A stretch of DNA of 64,000 nucleotides from Peribacillus frigoritolerans_B (GTDB lineage: Bacteria > Bacillota > Bacilli > Bacillales > DSM-1321), in assembly GCF_044762665.1 (NCBI RefSeq), contig NZ_JBIWES010000002.1, positions 248,001-312,000 of the forward strand. Reading direction: 5' to 3'. The notes below the pieces were generated by a model. It was not told the DNA's origin and searched no databases. It saw only the letters and a program-made list of their open reading frames with translations. Each line of letters starts with the position of its first letter. Position 1 is the first letter of the stretch. Below, piece after piece: positions 34,348 to 43,653 of the stretch. The position numbers and the translations under genes were made by a program.

Positions 34348-35451
34348 ATGAGAATCTTGCACTTAAACGCTGGTAATGAAACCGGCGGCGGTATGTTTCA
34401 TATTATGTCCTTACTGAACCAATTGAATAAAGAGGAGTGTTTGCTTGGTGTATTTGAAAAGGGTGAACTATACCGGCGGGCCATGTCCTCCGGGATACAA
34501 ACTGAACTTTTCAAGCAACATTCCAAATATGACCTTTCAATTTTGAAACCTTTAAGGGACTTTATCTGTCTAAATAATATAGACATCATCCATACACATG
34601 GTCCGCGGGCGAATATATATGGTGCTTTTATAAAGCGCCTCATTAAATGCCCATGGCTTCTTACTGTTCACAGTTCGCCTCATCATGATTTTTTAGGGCA
34701 GGGCGTAAAAGGAAAATTGTTTACGGGCCTTCATGTAAGGTCATTTCAATATGCCGATCATATACTGGCGGTTTCCGACCGCTTTAAGCAGGACTTGATT
34801 GACCAAGGAATCCATTCGACCAAAATAACAAAGATCCTGAATGGAATTGACTTTGAAAAGGAACTGCCTTTCCCGTTTCAAAGAGAAGATTTCGGGTTCG
34901 GGAAAGATGATTTCATCATCATCATGCCTGCAAGGCTTGAACCGGTGAAAGGTCATGAATTTGCTTTTGCGGCACTAAGTGAAGTGGTATCGGAATTCCC
35001 CCATGTGAAGCTGATCCTTGCAGGGGACGGGAGCAGGAGATCCGCTCTGGAAGGGATGGTCTCGGAAAAGGGATTATCCGATCACGTGTACTTTTTGGGG
35101 TATCGTGAAGATTTAGATCGAATCTACCCGTTGGGGGACATCACATTACTGACTTCCTTAAGCGAAAGTTTTCCGCTCGTTTTACTTGAAGGAGCAAGAT
35201 CGGGCCTTCCGGCAATCACTAGTGATGTCGGAGGTGTACAGGAATTGATTCCCGATCGGAGCAAGGGCTGGATCACGGATATCGGCAATGTCGAACAGCT
35301 GAAACTGGCCATCTGCAATGCTTTGGAATTGAAAAAATCCGGGGACTTGACAAAGATAGGGATGGATTTACAAAAATTTGCAAAAAACAACTTTTCTATA
35401 GAGATTTTAGCCAATAACGTATATAATGTTTATTTGAGGATGAAAAATTAA
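34348..35451 (+). CDS. Family 4 glycosyltransferase
   Basis: 367 residues. GT-B fold with the N-terminal LHLNAGNETGGGMFHIMSLL (GG loop), the middle HTHGPRANIYG, and donor-side PARLEPVKGHEF, LILAGDGSRR, VYFLGYRED and the E-x7-E region (LSESFPLVLLEGARSG). It probably transfers a sugar to a lipid-linked or teichoic acid acceptor in the cytoplasm. The ATG at 34348 is used because AAGGAG lies 8 bases upstream; the GTG at 34339 would overlap that site. It lies between tagA and tagO in one direction. Confidence 0.78.
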   Translation: MRILHLNAGNETGGGMFHIMSLLNQLNKEECLLGVFEKGELYRRAMSSGIQTELFKQHSKYDLSILKPLRDFICLNNIDIIHTHGPRANIYGAFIKRLIKCPWLLTVHSSPHHDFLGQGVKGKLFTGLHVRSFQYADHILAVSDRFKQDLIDQGIHSTKITKILNGIDFEKELPFPFQREDFGFGKDDFIIIMPARLEPVKGHEFAFAALSEVVSEFPHVKLILAGDGSRRSALEGMVSEKGLSDHVYFLGYREDLDRIYPLGDITLLTSLSESFPLVLLEGARSGLPAITSDVGGVQELIPDRSKGWITDIGNVEQLKLAICNALELKKSGDLTKIGMDLQKFAKNNFSIEILANNVYNVYLRMKN

Positions 35452-35527
35452 AATAAGCATTTATATATAGGTTTTCTTATAGATCGTAACGGGTATTAGA
35501 TTTTTAGTTGAATTGAGGTGGTTCTTG

Positions 35528-36574
35528 ATGTTAGGGGCCTTGTTGGTAGCCTTTTTATTATCCATTTTTTTGACTCCTTTTGTCGGAAAGCTGGCCTTTA
35601 AATTAGGAGCTACCGATAAACCGAATGAGCGAAAAGTGCATAGTAAAATTATGCCGCGCATGGGCGGTTTAGCTATATTTTTGAGTTTTTTCATTACCTT
35701 CTTGCTTTTCATGGATGATTTTGGGCAGCAGCTGCCCCTTCTGGTGGGAGCCCTTGTCATCATATTGATCGGGATGGCTGATGATATTTTTGAATTAAGG
35801 GCAGCACCCAAATTCCTGGGCCAGGTTTTGGCGGCCCTCATTATCGTATTATGGGGCGGTCTTGAAGTGGAATTCATCAATTTGCCGTTCTTTACCGATA
35901 CACTTGAATTTGGTGTTTTAAGTATACCAATCACCATTTTGTGGATCGTCAGCATCATTAATGCAATCAACCTGATAGACGGACTGGATGGCCTTGCAGG
36001 CGGTGTCTCAACGATCGCATTAGTGACAATTGCAACTATGGCCCTTATTAAAGGGGACCTATTTGTTGCCATGGTCGCATTGATCGTGATTGGAAGCACC
36101 CTTGGCTTCTTGAAATATAACTTTCATCCGGCAAAGATTTTCATGGGAGATACAGGCGCATTATTTTTAGGTTACATCATTGCCGTTCTGTCCCTGCAAG
36201 GGTTTAAAAACGTTACGATGATTTCATTGATCGTACCGATCATCATTTTGGGTGTTCCCATTTCGGATACATTTTTCGCGATTATCCGCAGGGTCGTTAA
36301 TAAACAGCCGATTTCGGCTGCTGATAAATCCCATTTACATCACTGTTTGATAAACTTGGGATTCACTCATAAGCAGACTGTCTTGCTCATTTACGCTTTA
36401 GCTGCTTGCTTTGGCTTAGTGGCAATAATCTTTCAATTTGCAACGGTGTGGGGGGCTTTGTTTCTTGTAACGGGACTTCTCCTGATCATAGAGATTTTTG
36501 TGGAGAAAATTGGTTTGGTCAATTCAAACTACCAGCCGTTGCTCAAGATGCTCAACTTTAAAAACAAGCCATGA
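35528..36574 (+). CDS. tagO: Undecaprenyl-phosphate GlcNAc-1-phosphate transferase
   Basis: 348 residues (B. subtilis TagO: 358), about 11 membrane helices. Conserved cytoplasmic loops: DKPNERKVH, MADDIFELRAAPKFLGQ, NLIDGLDGLAGG, FMGDTGALFLG and SHLHHCLINLG. It makes the first lipid intermediate of wall teichoic acid. The ATG at 35528 follows GAGGTGG by 6 bases; the frame is also open 15 bases upstream from a TTG that overlaps this site. A terminator follows. Confidence 0.92.
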   Translation: MLGALLVAFLLSIFLTPFVGKLAFKLGATDKPNERKVHSKIMPRMGGLAIFLSFFITFLLFMDDFGQQLPLLVGALVIILIGMADDIFELRAAPKFLGQVLAALIIVLWGGLEVEFINLPFFTDTLEFGVLSIPITILWIVSIINAINLIDGLDGLAGGVSTIALVTIATMALIKGDLFVAMVALIVIGSTLGFLKYNFHPAKIFMGDTGALFLGYIIAVLSLQGFKNVTMISLIVPIIILGVPISDTFFAIIRRVVNKQPISAADKSHLHHCLINLGFTHKQTVLLIYALAACFGLVAIIFQFATVWGALFLVTGLLLIIEIFVEKIGLVNSNYQPLLKMLNFKNKP

Positions 36575-36614
36575 TCATTTTGGAATAGATTACTAGATTC
36601 GCTAGTTTTATTGG

Positions 36615-36655
36615 AAAGCCACCAATCGTTTGAAGTAACGGTTGGTGGCTTTTTT
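36615..36655 (+). terminator. Terminator of tagO
   Basis: AAAGCCACCAA/TTGGTGGCTTT stem plus an inner CGTT/AACG helix, followed by six T. Confidence 0.88.
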
Positions 36656-36747
36656 GCTGCTAACTACTAAAAGGGGCTAGATCATATTAGAGCCATTCTT
36701 GCAGCAGCATGTGACTTCATATAAGAAATGGTAAGGAATGCATCAAA

Positions 36748-36776
36748 AAACCCCCACTCATGACGAGTGGGGGTTT
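36748..36776 (-). terminator. Terminator of the second LCP gene
   Basis: AAACCCCCACTC/GAGTGGGGGTTT 12-bp perfect stem with a 5-base loop. An A-run on the left supplies the U-tail for minus-strand RNA. Confidence 0.88.
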
Positions 36777-36780
36777 CACT

Positions 36781-37803
36781 TTATTCTTGTATTTGTGATT
36801 GAACTGCTTCAGTTTGATTGCCTTCAGCTGGTCCCAGGTTCAAGTGGGATTGAAGCAACAGCTTAGTATTCGCTAATGATGTTTCGTTCAGCTGATAATA
36901 ATAGGTTCCGTTAATGGTAGAATCCTGACCTTCAAGTTTGATGGTTTCAAGATTGATGCCTTTATCGGTAGTCACATATTTTATGAAACCTCTCATTTGC
37001 GAGAATTGAAGGTTCGTTGTCATATTGTCGCCGACAGCTTCCATTACGTCTGTATATTTCGTTAGTGATCCAGCAGAGGTTGCTTTGGCGATGATGGCTT
37101 TCAGGACTTCTTGCTGACGCTCACCACGTTGGATATCACTGTCCTTTTTACGTGTCCGTGCAAACGCTAATGCTTCTTCACCATCAACGGTCTGTAATCC
37201 TTCTTCAAGATGGATGGCATTCTTTTTGTCATGTGAATCGATTTCATACATTTCATAAGGGACGTCGACTTCGATGCCATCCAATGAATCTACGACATCG
37301 ATGAAAGCATTGAAGTTCATGCGAACATAATAATCGACAGGGACATCGAGTAACTCCTCTACGGTGTCCATCGTCGCTTTCGGTCCGCCGGCTGCATGGG
37401 CCGCGTTGATTTTGGTGGTTACGCCCTTGGCTGGTACGTACACATATGAATCACGCGGAATGCTTAATAGTTTTATAGACTTTTGATCTTTATTGAATGT
37501 GGCCAGCATTAAAGCATCCGAGCGGGAATTTCCTTTTAAGTCACGGTCCTTGCTATCATCGATCCCTATGAAGAGGATCGAGAAATTATCTTCGAGCGGG
37601 TCGATCGCTGCACTTCGCTTTGCTGATGCTTCCACAGGGTCATAGGAATCATTGAATACATTCTGGGCTTTCATATACAGGGTTGCAGCATACGTAGAAG
37701 CTCCCAGACCAAGTACCAGCAGGGGAACAAGCAATAACCAAAGCCTCTTTCGCCTTTTTTTCTTTGTTTTTTTAATTTTATAAACACGCCTAGTAGTAGA
37801 CAT
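36781..37803 (-). CDS. LytR-CpsA-Psr (LCP) family cell-wall ligase
   Basis: 340 residues: a basic cytoplasmic start (KKTKKKRRKRLW), one helix at about 22-42, then the LCP domain (ILFIGIDDSKD, RSDALMLATF, LLSIPRDSYVY, AAHAAGGPKATM, FARTRKKDSDIQRGERQQEV). It transfers teichoic acid onto peptidoglycan. The position beside tagO matches the lytR/tagU neighbourhood of B. subtilis. AAAAGGAG precedes the ATG. A Gln-rich tail follows the domain. Confidence 0.86.
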   Translation of the reverse strand: MSTTRRVYKIKKTKKKRRKRLWLLLVPLLVLGLGASTYAATLYMKAQNVFNDSYDPVEASAKRSAAIDPLEDNFSILFIGIDDSKDRDLKGNSRSDALMLATFNKDQKSIKLLSIPRDSYVYVPAKGVTTKINAAHAAGGPKATMDTVEELLDVPVDYYVRMNFNAFIDVVDSLDGIEVDVPYEMYEIDSHDKKNAIHLEEGLQTVDGEEALAFARTRKKDSDIQRGERQQEVLKAIIAKATSAGSLTKYTDVMEAVGDNMTTNLQFSQMRGFIKYVTTDKGINLETIKLEGQDSTINGTYYYQLNETSLANTKLLLQSHLNLGPAEGNQTEAVQSQIQE

Positions 37804-37981
37804 CTTTTTCTTCTCCTTTTAAATAACGAACATCAGACATATATCGCTATTTTTCGAATCCTGCAGTTTATATTTCGTCATATATTACACCTAATTTTAC
37901 AATGATTTAATAATTTCGTAAAATAAATATTTCTTTTCAATTATATTACAGCATAAAAATGGAAAAATATGCAGGAGTATA

Positions 37982-38617
37982 TCAGGAGAATGCCTCTTCC
38001 AAATAAAGCATTTCTTCTTCGGTGATATGGCCTTGACCATTTGTCAGCTCTGTAATCCAAGCGTTATATGTCTCTTTTTGTGTTTCCTCAACATATACAA
38101 GGATATTGACCTGATCAAGGTATTGGATTTCCTTTATTTGATAAATGGAAGACCGCAATTCGTTTTCCAATTTTCCAAGCCAGGTATAGTCGACGGTTGT
38201 CGAAATGACCCGCATTAGTTTCCTAATGACCACACCAGTGGTATTTATCCCTTCTGATGTCGCTTTGCTGTAAGCGCGAATGAGACCTCCAGCACCAAGT
38301 TTGATGCCGCCAAAATACCGAGTGACCACAACAGCGGTGTCTTTCAGTTCTTTTTTCTTAAGCACTTCCAGGATAGGGACGCCTGCCGTTCCGCTTGGTT
38401 CCCCATCGTCGAGGGCCTTTTGAATTTGATTTTGTTCCCCGATCATATAAGCTGAACAATTATGTGTAGCATCTTTGTGCTTTTTCTTGATTTCCTGGAT
38501 AAAGGCCTGTGCGGCATCTTCGGTTTCGACTCGGGCGATATGGGAAATAAAACGGGATTTTTCAATGACGATTTCATGTTCGCCGCGACCTGCCACCGTT
38601 AAATATTGAGTGAGCAT
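37982..38617 (-). CDS. yvyE: YvyE/YigZ family (IMPACT) protein
   Basis: 211 residues (B. subtilis YvyE: 217). The N-terminal UPF0029 domain shows KSRFISHIARV, ATHNCSAYMIG, DDGEPSGTAGVP and VVVTRYFGGIKLGAGGLIRAY; an EF-G-like ferredoxin fold occupies about 135-200. The function is not fixed; relatives bind ribosome-associated factors in eukaryotes (IMPACT). The position between lytR-type and degS genes is the same as in B. subtilis. AGGTGGAAT precedes the ATG. Confidence 0.88.
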   Translation of the reverse strand: MLTQYLTVAGRGEHEIVIEKSRFISHIARVETEDAAQAFIQEIKKKHKDATHNCSAYMIGEQNQIQKALDDGEPSGTAGVPILEVLKKKELKDTAVVVTRYFGGIKLGAGGLIRAYSKATSEGINTTGVVIRKLMRVISTTVDYTWLGKLENELRSSIYQIKEIQYLDQVNILVYVEETQKETYNAWITELTNGQGHITEEEMLYLEEAFS

Positions 38618-39233
38618 TTCTATTCCACCTTCGTGCTTCCTATTAGTTGATTTATTATAAGGCTTTGCGGAAAAAGTGGCAATGACGATTCATTTACATA
38701 CTGCATGTGTAAAGAAACTTTAATATAAGATAAAGCTGTACGTGTTATAATTAATTTCATTGCCTGTTATTGTTATTAGCTGGCCATATATGCTTAAAAG
38801 AATAACATTGTAGGAAAAAAATGAGTTCTGTGCCATTATCCTGGCTTTACCTTAACGTGTCCTCTCATTTCAAGGATTTTGCCATTTAATAAATGCATCT
38901 GTTTCATATGATAATCAATGGAGCGGAATATCCCATTTGATTGAAAAGGATATTTTGTATCAGGATAATAGATATGGCTTTCTGCCTTTAATAGGCAGAC
39001 TTAATGCCTGGATTATGAGATGTATAGTAAATATGTACATTTTATGGAAATCACAAAAGGAAATTAACGTATTTTTAATCTTTTTTTGGTACAATATGTT
39101 CATGAAGGTTACTTCATACAAAAGTTTCCTGAAATTTAACCATTCATGAAAAAGGGAAAGAACTTTTTTCCATATACATAGTCTTTAAGACAATAAATTG
39201 TTTAAGTCTTTTGATTTAAGTGGAGGGGTCTTA
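38618..39233. other. Long intergenic region upstream of degS
   Basis: 616 AT-rich bases between divergent yvyE and degS. TACAAT at about 39090 may be the -10 of degS. A 70-codon open frame at 38937-39149 begins at TTG without a ribosome binding site and has an unlikely composition. No terminator, repeat or riboswitch was recognised. Confidence 0.4.
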
Positions 39234-40376
39234 ATGTCCATAAAAAAGGTTGATGCTAAAGCATTGGACAAGATCTTAGAAACAATGGTGAGCACTGTTA
39301 GTGAAAGTAAGGATGAAGTCTTTGATATCGGCGAACAATGCCGAAAGGATTTCGAGTCATTATCAAAAGAGCTTGATGATGTGAAAATCAGGGTTGCCAT
39401 TGTGATAACCGACAGCGATGCACTGGATTCAAAAGCCAGGTTTGCTCGAAAAAGGCTTTCAGAAGTCAGTATGCACTTCAACCATTTTTCTGAAGAACAG
39501 GTGCGCGATGCATATGAAAGGGCACATAAGCTGCAAGTAGATTTACAAATTAACCGGCAATTGGAAAAAGAGCTCCGTAATCGCCGGGATGAGCTTGAGT
39601 TAAGGTTAAGGGGTTTGCAGCAGACAATCGATAAAGCGGTGCATCTCGTCTCGCAAATATCGGTAGTGCAGAATTATTTGACACAGGATCTTAAATTTGT
39701 GGGGGAAGCCCTTCAAGAAGCGAAACGCAAACAGGACTTCGGCCTGAAAATAATCGAAGCCCAGGAGCAGGAACGCAAAAAGCTCTCACGTGAAATTCAT
39801 GATGGTCCGGCGCAAATGCTGGCAAACGTCATGATGCGCTCAGACCTGATAGAACGGGTGCAACGGGAGAGAGGGCCTGATGAAGCGTTAGTGGAAATCC
39901 GCAGTTTAAAGGTCATGGTAAGGAATGCTTTATATGAAGTGCGAAGAATCATCTATGACCTTCGTCCTATGGCGCTTGATGATTTAGGGCTTGTTCCTAC
40001 CCTCAGAAAGTACCTGCAAACGACCGAAGACTATAATAATGGCGTGAATCTGAATTTCGTCAACCTTGGGCAGGTCAAAAGGCTCCCTTCCGATATGGAG
40101 GTCGCTTTATTCAGGCTGGTTCAAGAGGCTGTACAAAATTCATTGAAGCATGCGGACCCAAAACAGATTCAAGTAAAACTGTCCATTTCCAAGGAGATGG
40201 TGACCGTCGTCGTCAAAGATGATGGAAAGGGATTTGACTCTTCGATTCAAAAAGAAGGTTCATTTGGCTTGGTGGGAATGAGAGAAAGAGTCGAGCTGCT
40301 GGAAGGTGAAATGACGATCGATTCACAACCGGGGGCGGGCACTTTGGTATTTATCCAAATTCCCTACCATTTATAA
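39234..40376 (+). CDS. degS: Two-component sensor kinase DegS
   Basis: 380 residues (B. subtilis DegS: 385), no membrane segments. A coiled-coil DegS sensory domain (about 1-170) is followed by HisKA_3 with phosphoacceptor His in LSREIHDGPAQML, and an HATPase_c domain (LVQEAVQNSLKHA, VKDDGKGFD, GSFGLVGMRERVELL). It phosphorylates DegU in the cytoplasm and controls motility, degradative enzymes and competence. The ATG follows GGAGGGG; the frame is open 12 codons upstream without a site. degU follows after 47 bases. Confidence 0.93.
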   Translation: MSIKKVDAKALDKILETMVSTVSESKDEVFDIGEQCRKDFESLSKELDDVKIRVAIVITDSDALDSKARFARKRLSEVSMHFNHFSEEQVRDAYERAHKLQVDLQINRQLEKELRNRRDELELRLRGLQQTIDKAVHLVSQISVVQNYLTQDLKFVGEALQEAKRKQDFGLKIIEAQEQERKKLSREIHDGPAQMLANVMMRSDLIERVQRERGPDEALVEIRSLKVMVRNALYEVRRIIYDLRPMALDDLGLVPTLRKYLQTTEDYNNGVNLNFVNLGQVKRLPSDMEVALFRLVQEAVQNSLKHADPKQIQVKLSISKEMVTVVVKDDGKGFDSSIQKEGSFGLVGMRERVELLEGEMTIDSQPGAGTLVFIQIPYHL

Positions 40377-40423
40377 ATTATAGAGAATAGACATATTAAA
40401 CAGAAACTAGGAGGAAGAAGCCG

Positions 40424-41107
40424 TTGAAGACTAGTATCATCATAATCGATGACCATCAGCTTTTCCGTGAAGGCGTAAAGCGCATATTAGATTTTGAATC
40501 ATCCTTTGATGTTGTTGCCGAGGGTGATGACGGAAGCGAAGCTATGGATCTCGTTGAAACACATAAACCTGATGTTGTTATCATGGATATCAACATGCCG
40601 AACATGAATGGGGTCGAAGCAACAAAAATGCTCGTGAGCCGTTACCCTGAAACAAAAGTCATCATCCTTTCCATTCATGATGATGAAAACTACGTGCAGC
40701 ACGCATTGAAAACAGGAGCACAAGGTTATCTGTTGAAAGAAATGGACGCAGACGCATTGATTGATGCTGTGCGTGTAGTCGCTGAAGGCGGCTCATACCT
40801 TCATCCGAAGGTCACCCATAACTTAGTTAAAGAATATCGCCGCTTAGCAGCTGAAGAGGGTACTGATCGTGATTCCGTACATACGATAGAAATCAGGAGG
40901 CCGCTTCACCTATTGACTCGACGCGAGTGTGAAGTGCTTCAGCTTTTAGCGGACGGGAAAAGCAACCGGGCCATCGGCGAAACCCTATATATCAGTGAAA
41001 AAACAGTCAAGAACCATGTGAGTAACATTCTTCAGAAGATGAATGTGAATGACCGTACACAAGCGGTTGTCCTAGCTATTAAAAACGGCTGGGTAGAAGT
41101 GAAGTAA
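40424..41107 (+). CDS. degU: Two-component response regulator DegU
   Basis: 227 residues (B. subtilis DegU: 229). Receiver domain 1-120 with acidic pair D9-D10, phosphoacceptor D55 (VIMDINMP) and K105-type lysine (YLLKEM). The LuxR-type HTH is at about 160-225 (LTRRECEVLQLLADGKSNRA, ISEKTVKNHVSNIL). TTG start after GGAGGAAGAAGCCG. It forms the degSU operon with the upstream kinase and ends at a terminator. No DegU-specific site was sought successfully in its own leader. Confidence 0.95.
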   Translation: MKTSIIIIDDHQLFREGVKRILDFESSFDVVAEGDDGSEAMDLVETHKPDVVIMDINMPNMNGVEATKMLVSRYPETKVIILSIHDDENYVQHALKTGAQGYLLKEMDADALIDAVRVVAEGGSYLHPKVTHNLVKEYRRLAAEEGTDRDSVHTIEIRRPLHLLTRRECEVLQLLADGKSNRAIGETLYISEKTVKNHVSNILQKMNVNDRTQAVVLAIKNGWVEVK

Positions 41108-41124
41108 TTAAAGCGTTCGATAAG

Positions 41125-41171
41125 TCCGGCTCTTCAGATTTCGCAATGCGTGCTGAAGGGCTGGATTTTTT
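41125..41171 (+). terminator. Terminator of degSU
   Basis: TCCGGCTCTTCAG/CTGAAGGGCTGGA 13-bp stem with two wobble pairs, then seven T. Confidence 0.82.
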
Positions 41172-41295
41172 TATTGGGTGGATAATTATATTCAAATTTT
41201 TGGAAATGAAGAAAGCTATTTAATGCAAATAAAGGCATTTTCAGATAGAATGTTGAATATGATACGAAGTAAATTTATATAAGGATGGTACTATT

Positions 41296-42138
41296 ATGAA
41301 AACCGCAGTCGTAACAGATAGCACTGCATATATACCAAAGGAAATGCGTGATCGTTTACATATACATATGATGCCGCTTAATGTCATTTTTTCCAATGAA
41401 GCTTACCGGGAGGAAGTTGATATTACTGCGGATGAGTTTTATGAGGAAGTAAAGAGGCAGGAGAAATTGCCGACCACTTCACAGCCTCCAATCGGGAAGT
41501 TTGTCGAGAAGTTCGAGGAACTGCAAAAAGAATATGATGATTTAATTTCCATTCATTTATCGAGCGGCATCAGCGGAACCTATCAAGGAGCGGTATCTGC
41601 AGGTGAAATGGTCGAGGGAATTAGGGTTCATGCCTTTGATTCGGAAATCAGCTGCATGGTGCAGGGGTTTTACGTGATCGAGGCTGCAAAGCTGGCACTT
41701 GATGGTAAAGGTCCAGAAGAAATCATGGCCAGGCTTGAAGAAATGAAACCATCGGTCAGGGCATACTTCATGGCAGATGACCTATCCCATCTCCAGCGAG
41801 GCGGCCGCTTAAGCAGTGCCCAAGCTTTGATTGGCAGTCTGCTTCAAGTGAAGCCGGTCCTCCATTTTGTTGATAAAGTCATCGTCCCATTCGAAAAAAT
41901 CCGTACAAGAAAAAAGGCGCTGAAACGGATTGCTGATTTACTTGGAGAAGACGCGGCGAGCGGCGAGAAATATAAAGCCGTCATCATTCATGCTAAACGG
42001 GAAAGTGAAGCTAAAGACTGGAAAGCCGAACTTGAAGCCCGGTTCCCAAATGTCGAGTTCGACATCAGCTACTTCGGTCCAGTAATCGGAACACATCTGG
42101 GCGAAGGCTCGATGGGGATGGGCTGGTATAAGATTTAA
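41296..42138 (+). CDS. degV: DegV family fatty-acid-binding protein
   Basis: 280 residues (B. subtilis DegV: 281). Start motif AVVTDSTAYIP, middle TTSQPPIGKF and SIHLSSGISGTYQGA, and lipid-pocket segment LQRGGRLSSAQALIGSLLQVKP. DegV/FakB proteins hold a fatty acid for kinase FakA; here the gene is alone between degU and comFA, as in B. subtilis. AAGGATGG lies 7 bases before the ATG. The exact physiological ligand is unknown. Confidence 0.92.
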   Translation: MKTAVVTDSTAYIPKEMRDRLHIHMMPLNVIFSNEAYREEVDITADEFYEEVKRQEKLPTTSQPPIGKFVEKFEELQKEYDDLISIHLSSGISGTYQGAVSAGEMVEGIRVHAFDSEISCMVQGFYVIEAAKLALDGKGPEEIMARLEEMKPSVRAYFMADDLSHLQRGGRLSSAQALIGSLLQVKPVLHFVDKVIVPFEKIRTRKKALKRIADLLGEDAASGEKYKAVIIHAKRESEAKDWKAELEARFPNVEFDISYFGPVIGTHLGEGSMGMGWYKI

Positions 42139-42143
42139 GCTGT

Positions 42144-42174
42144 AACGCCTTTACTAAGTGAAAGGCGTTTTTTT
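42144..42174 (+). terminator. Terminator of degV
   Basis: AACGCCTTT/AAAGGCGTT stem with an 8-base loop and a T-run. Confidence 0.85.
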
Positions 42175-42252
42175 ATGGAGCAAAAAGGAATCCGGGAGTT
42201 AAAAGCGAATGATAAGGGGGAGTGTAATTTATCAAGAAATGGAGGTTTCAGT

Positions 42253-43653
42253 TTGAAAAAAATGAGCATTTCCCCGCCTTATTCCCCGGAACTTCAGAAC
42301 CATCTCATCGGAAAACATCTTTTGGCCTTCGAAATCCCCTTCTCCCAAGAACTCCTCGCAAAGCATATCAAGAATGGGTATGTCTCGGAAACTTGCGGCG
42401 TGCAATCCGGGAACGGCGGTTATCGCTGTGTACGCTGCGGTAACAAAGATCAAACCTTGTTTTATACTTTCCCTTGCAAGATTTGCAATCAAGATTGCAC
42501 TTACTGCCGCTCATGCATCATGATGGGACGGGTCAGTGAATGTGCAAAGCTTTATAGGTGGACAGGTCCCGGCATTCAATTTACGATTCCTGACAATGTG
42601 CTGAGGTGGGCGGGCACTTTATCGGCAGGTCAACAAAATGCCTCCGACTGTGTCGTTGAAGCCATAAATGGAAAAGATGAATTCCTGGTATGGGCTGTAT
42701 GCGGGGCAGGGAAGACGGAGATATTATTTCCGGCGATTGAGGCAGCCTTGCATGCCGGGAAACGGATTTGTTTGGCAACACCGCGAACCGATGTCGTTCT
42801 CGAACTTTCCCCAAGGTTAAAAAAAGCTTTTCCTGGCATTGGAGTCACGACCCTCCATGCCGGGAGTGAAGATCGCCATGGTTTTTCGCCACTGACCGTT
42901 TCCACGACCCATCAGCTTTTCCGTTTTATTGAAGCTTTCGATGTCATCATCGTTGATGAAGTCGATGCGTTTCCCTACTCAATTGATGATTCGCTGCATT
43001 ATGCGGTTAATAAATCGAAAAAGGTATCCGCGGCAACCATCTACTTGACCGCTACACCTTCGAAAAGGATGCAGCGGCTATACCGAAGCGGCAAATTGAA
43101 AGCCGTCATAATCCCGGCCCGTTATCATCGTAAGCCAATCCCCGTCCCTGAAATGAAGTGGAGCGGCAATTGGCAAAAACTATTTCTTCAAAAAAAGATT
43201 CCCCCCAAAATCAACGGATGGATAAGTGAACGCCTTAACCGGAATATCCCCTTCCTATTGTTTTTTCCAAGCATTAGAGTGATGGAGCAGGTCCTTCCGC
43301 TGTTTCAAGGGCTGTGCCCTGAATTATCGATTGTCCACTCCCGGCACCCCGATCGAAAGGAAAAAGTAATGGCACTAAGGAATGGAATTGTTCCAGGATT
43401 ACTGACCACGACCATCCTGGAGCGGGGCGTGACAATTGAGCGGTTGGAAGTAGCCGTGATCGGTGCTGAACATGAAGTGTTTTCCGAAAGTGCGCTCGTT
43501 CAAATTGCCGGGAGGGTAGGAAGAAGCTTTGCTTATCCTGCCGGTACGATCACCTTTTTTCATTACGGTAAAAGTAAAGCGATGGTCAAGGCGGTTCACC
43601 ATATACAAATGATGAATAAAGATGCCATGAAAAGGGGGCTGCTGGATGAATAG
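42253..43653 (+). CDS. comFA: Late competence DEAD-box ATPase ComFA
   Basis: 466 residues (B. subtilis ComFA: 463). An N-terminal four-cysteine zinc finger region (CVRCGNKDQ ... CKICNQDCTYCRSC) is followed by helicase motifs Walker A VCGAGKTE, DEVD, TATPSKRM, and C-terminal GRVGRS. It powers single-strand DNA entry during transformation at the inner membrane. Start chosen at TTG 42253 with GGAGG 7 bases upstream; the frame is open to an ATG at 42175 that sits in the degV terminator tail. It overlaps comFC by 8 bases. comFB, which lies between them in B. subtilis, is absent. Confidence 0.9.
   Translation: MKKMSISPPYSPELQNHLIGKHLLAFEIPFSQELLAKHIKNGYVSETCGVQSGNGGYRCVRCGNKDQTLFYTFPCKICNQDCTYCRSCIMMGRVSECAKLYRWTGPGIQFTIPDNVLRWAGTLSAGQQNASDCVVEAINGKDEFLVWAVCGAGKTEILFPAIEAALHAGKRICLATPRTDVVLELSPRLKKAFPGIGVTTLHAGSEDRHGFSPLTVSTTHQLFRFIEAFDVIIVDEVDAFPYSIDDSLHYAVNKSKKVSAATIYLTATPSKRMQRLYRSGKLKAVIIPARYHRKPIPVPEMKWSGNWQKLFLQKKIPPKINGWISERLNRNIPFLLFFPSIRVMEQVLPLFQGLCPELSIVHSRHPDRKEKVMALRNGIVPGLLTTTILERGVTIERLEVAVIGAEHEVFSESALVQIAGRVGRSFAYPAGTITFFHYGKSKAMVKAVHHIQMMNKDAMKRGLLDE

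Noticed and set aside
38937..39149. 70-codon plus-strand frame before degS
   Set aside because: TTG start without a ribosome binding site; composition typical of chance frames in AT-rich DNA.
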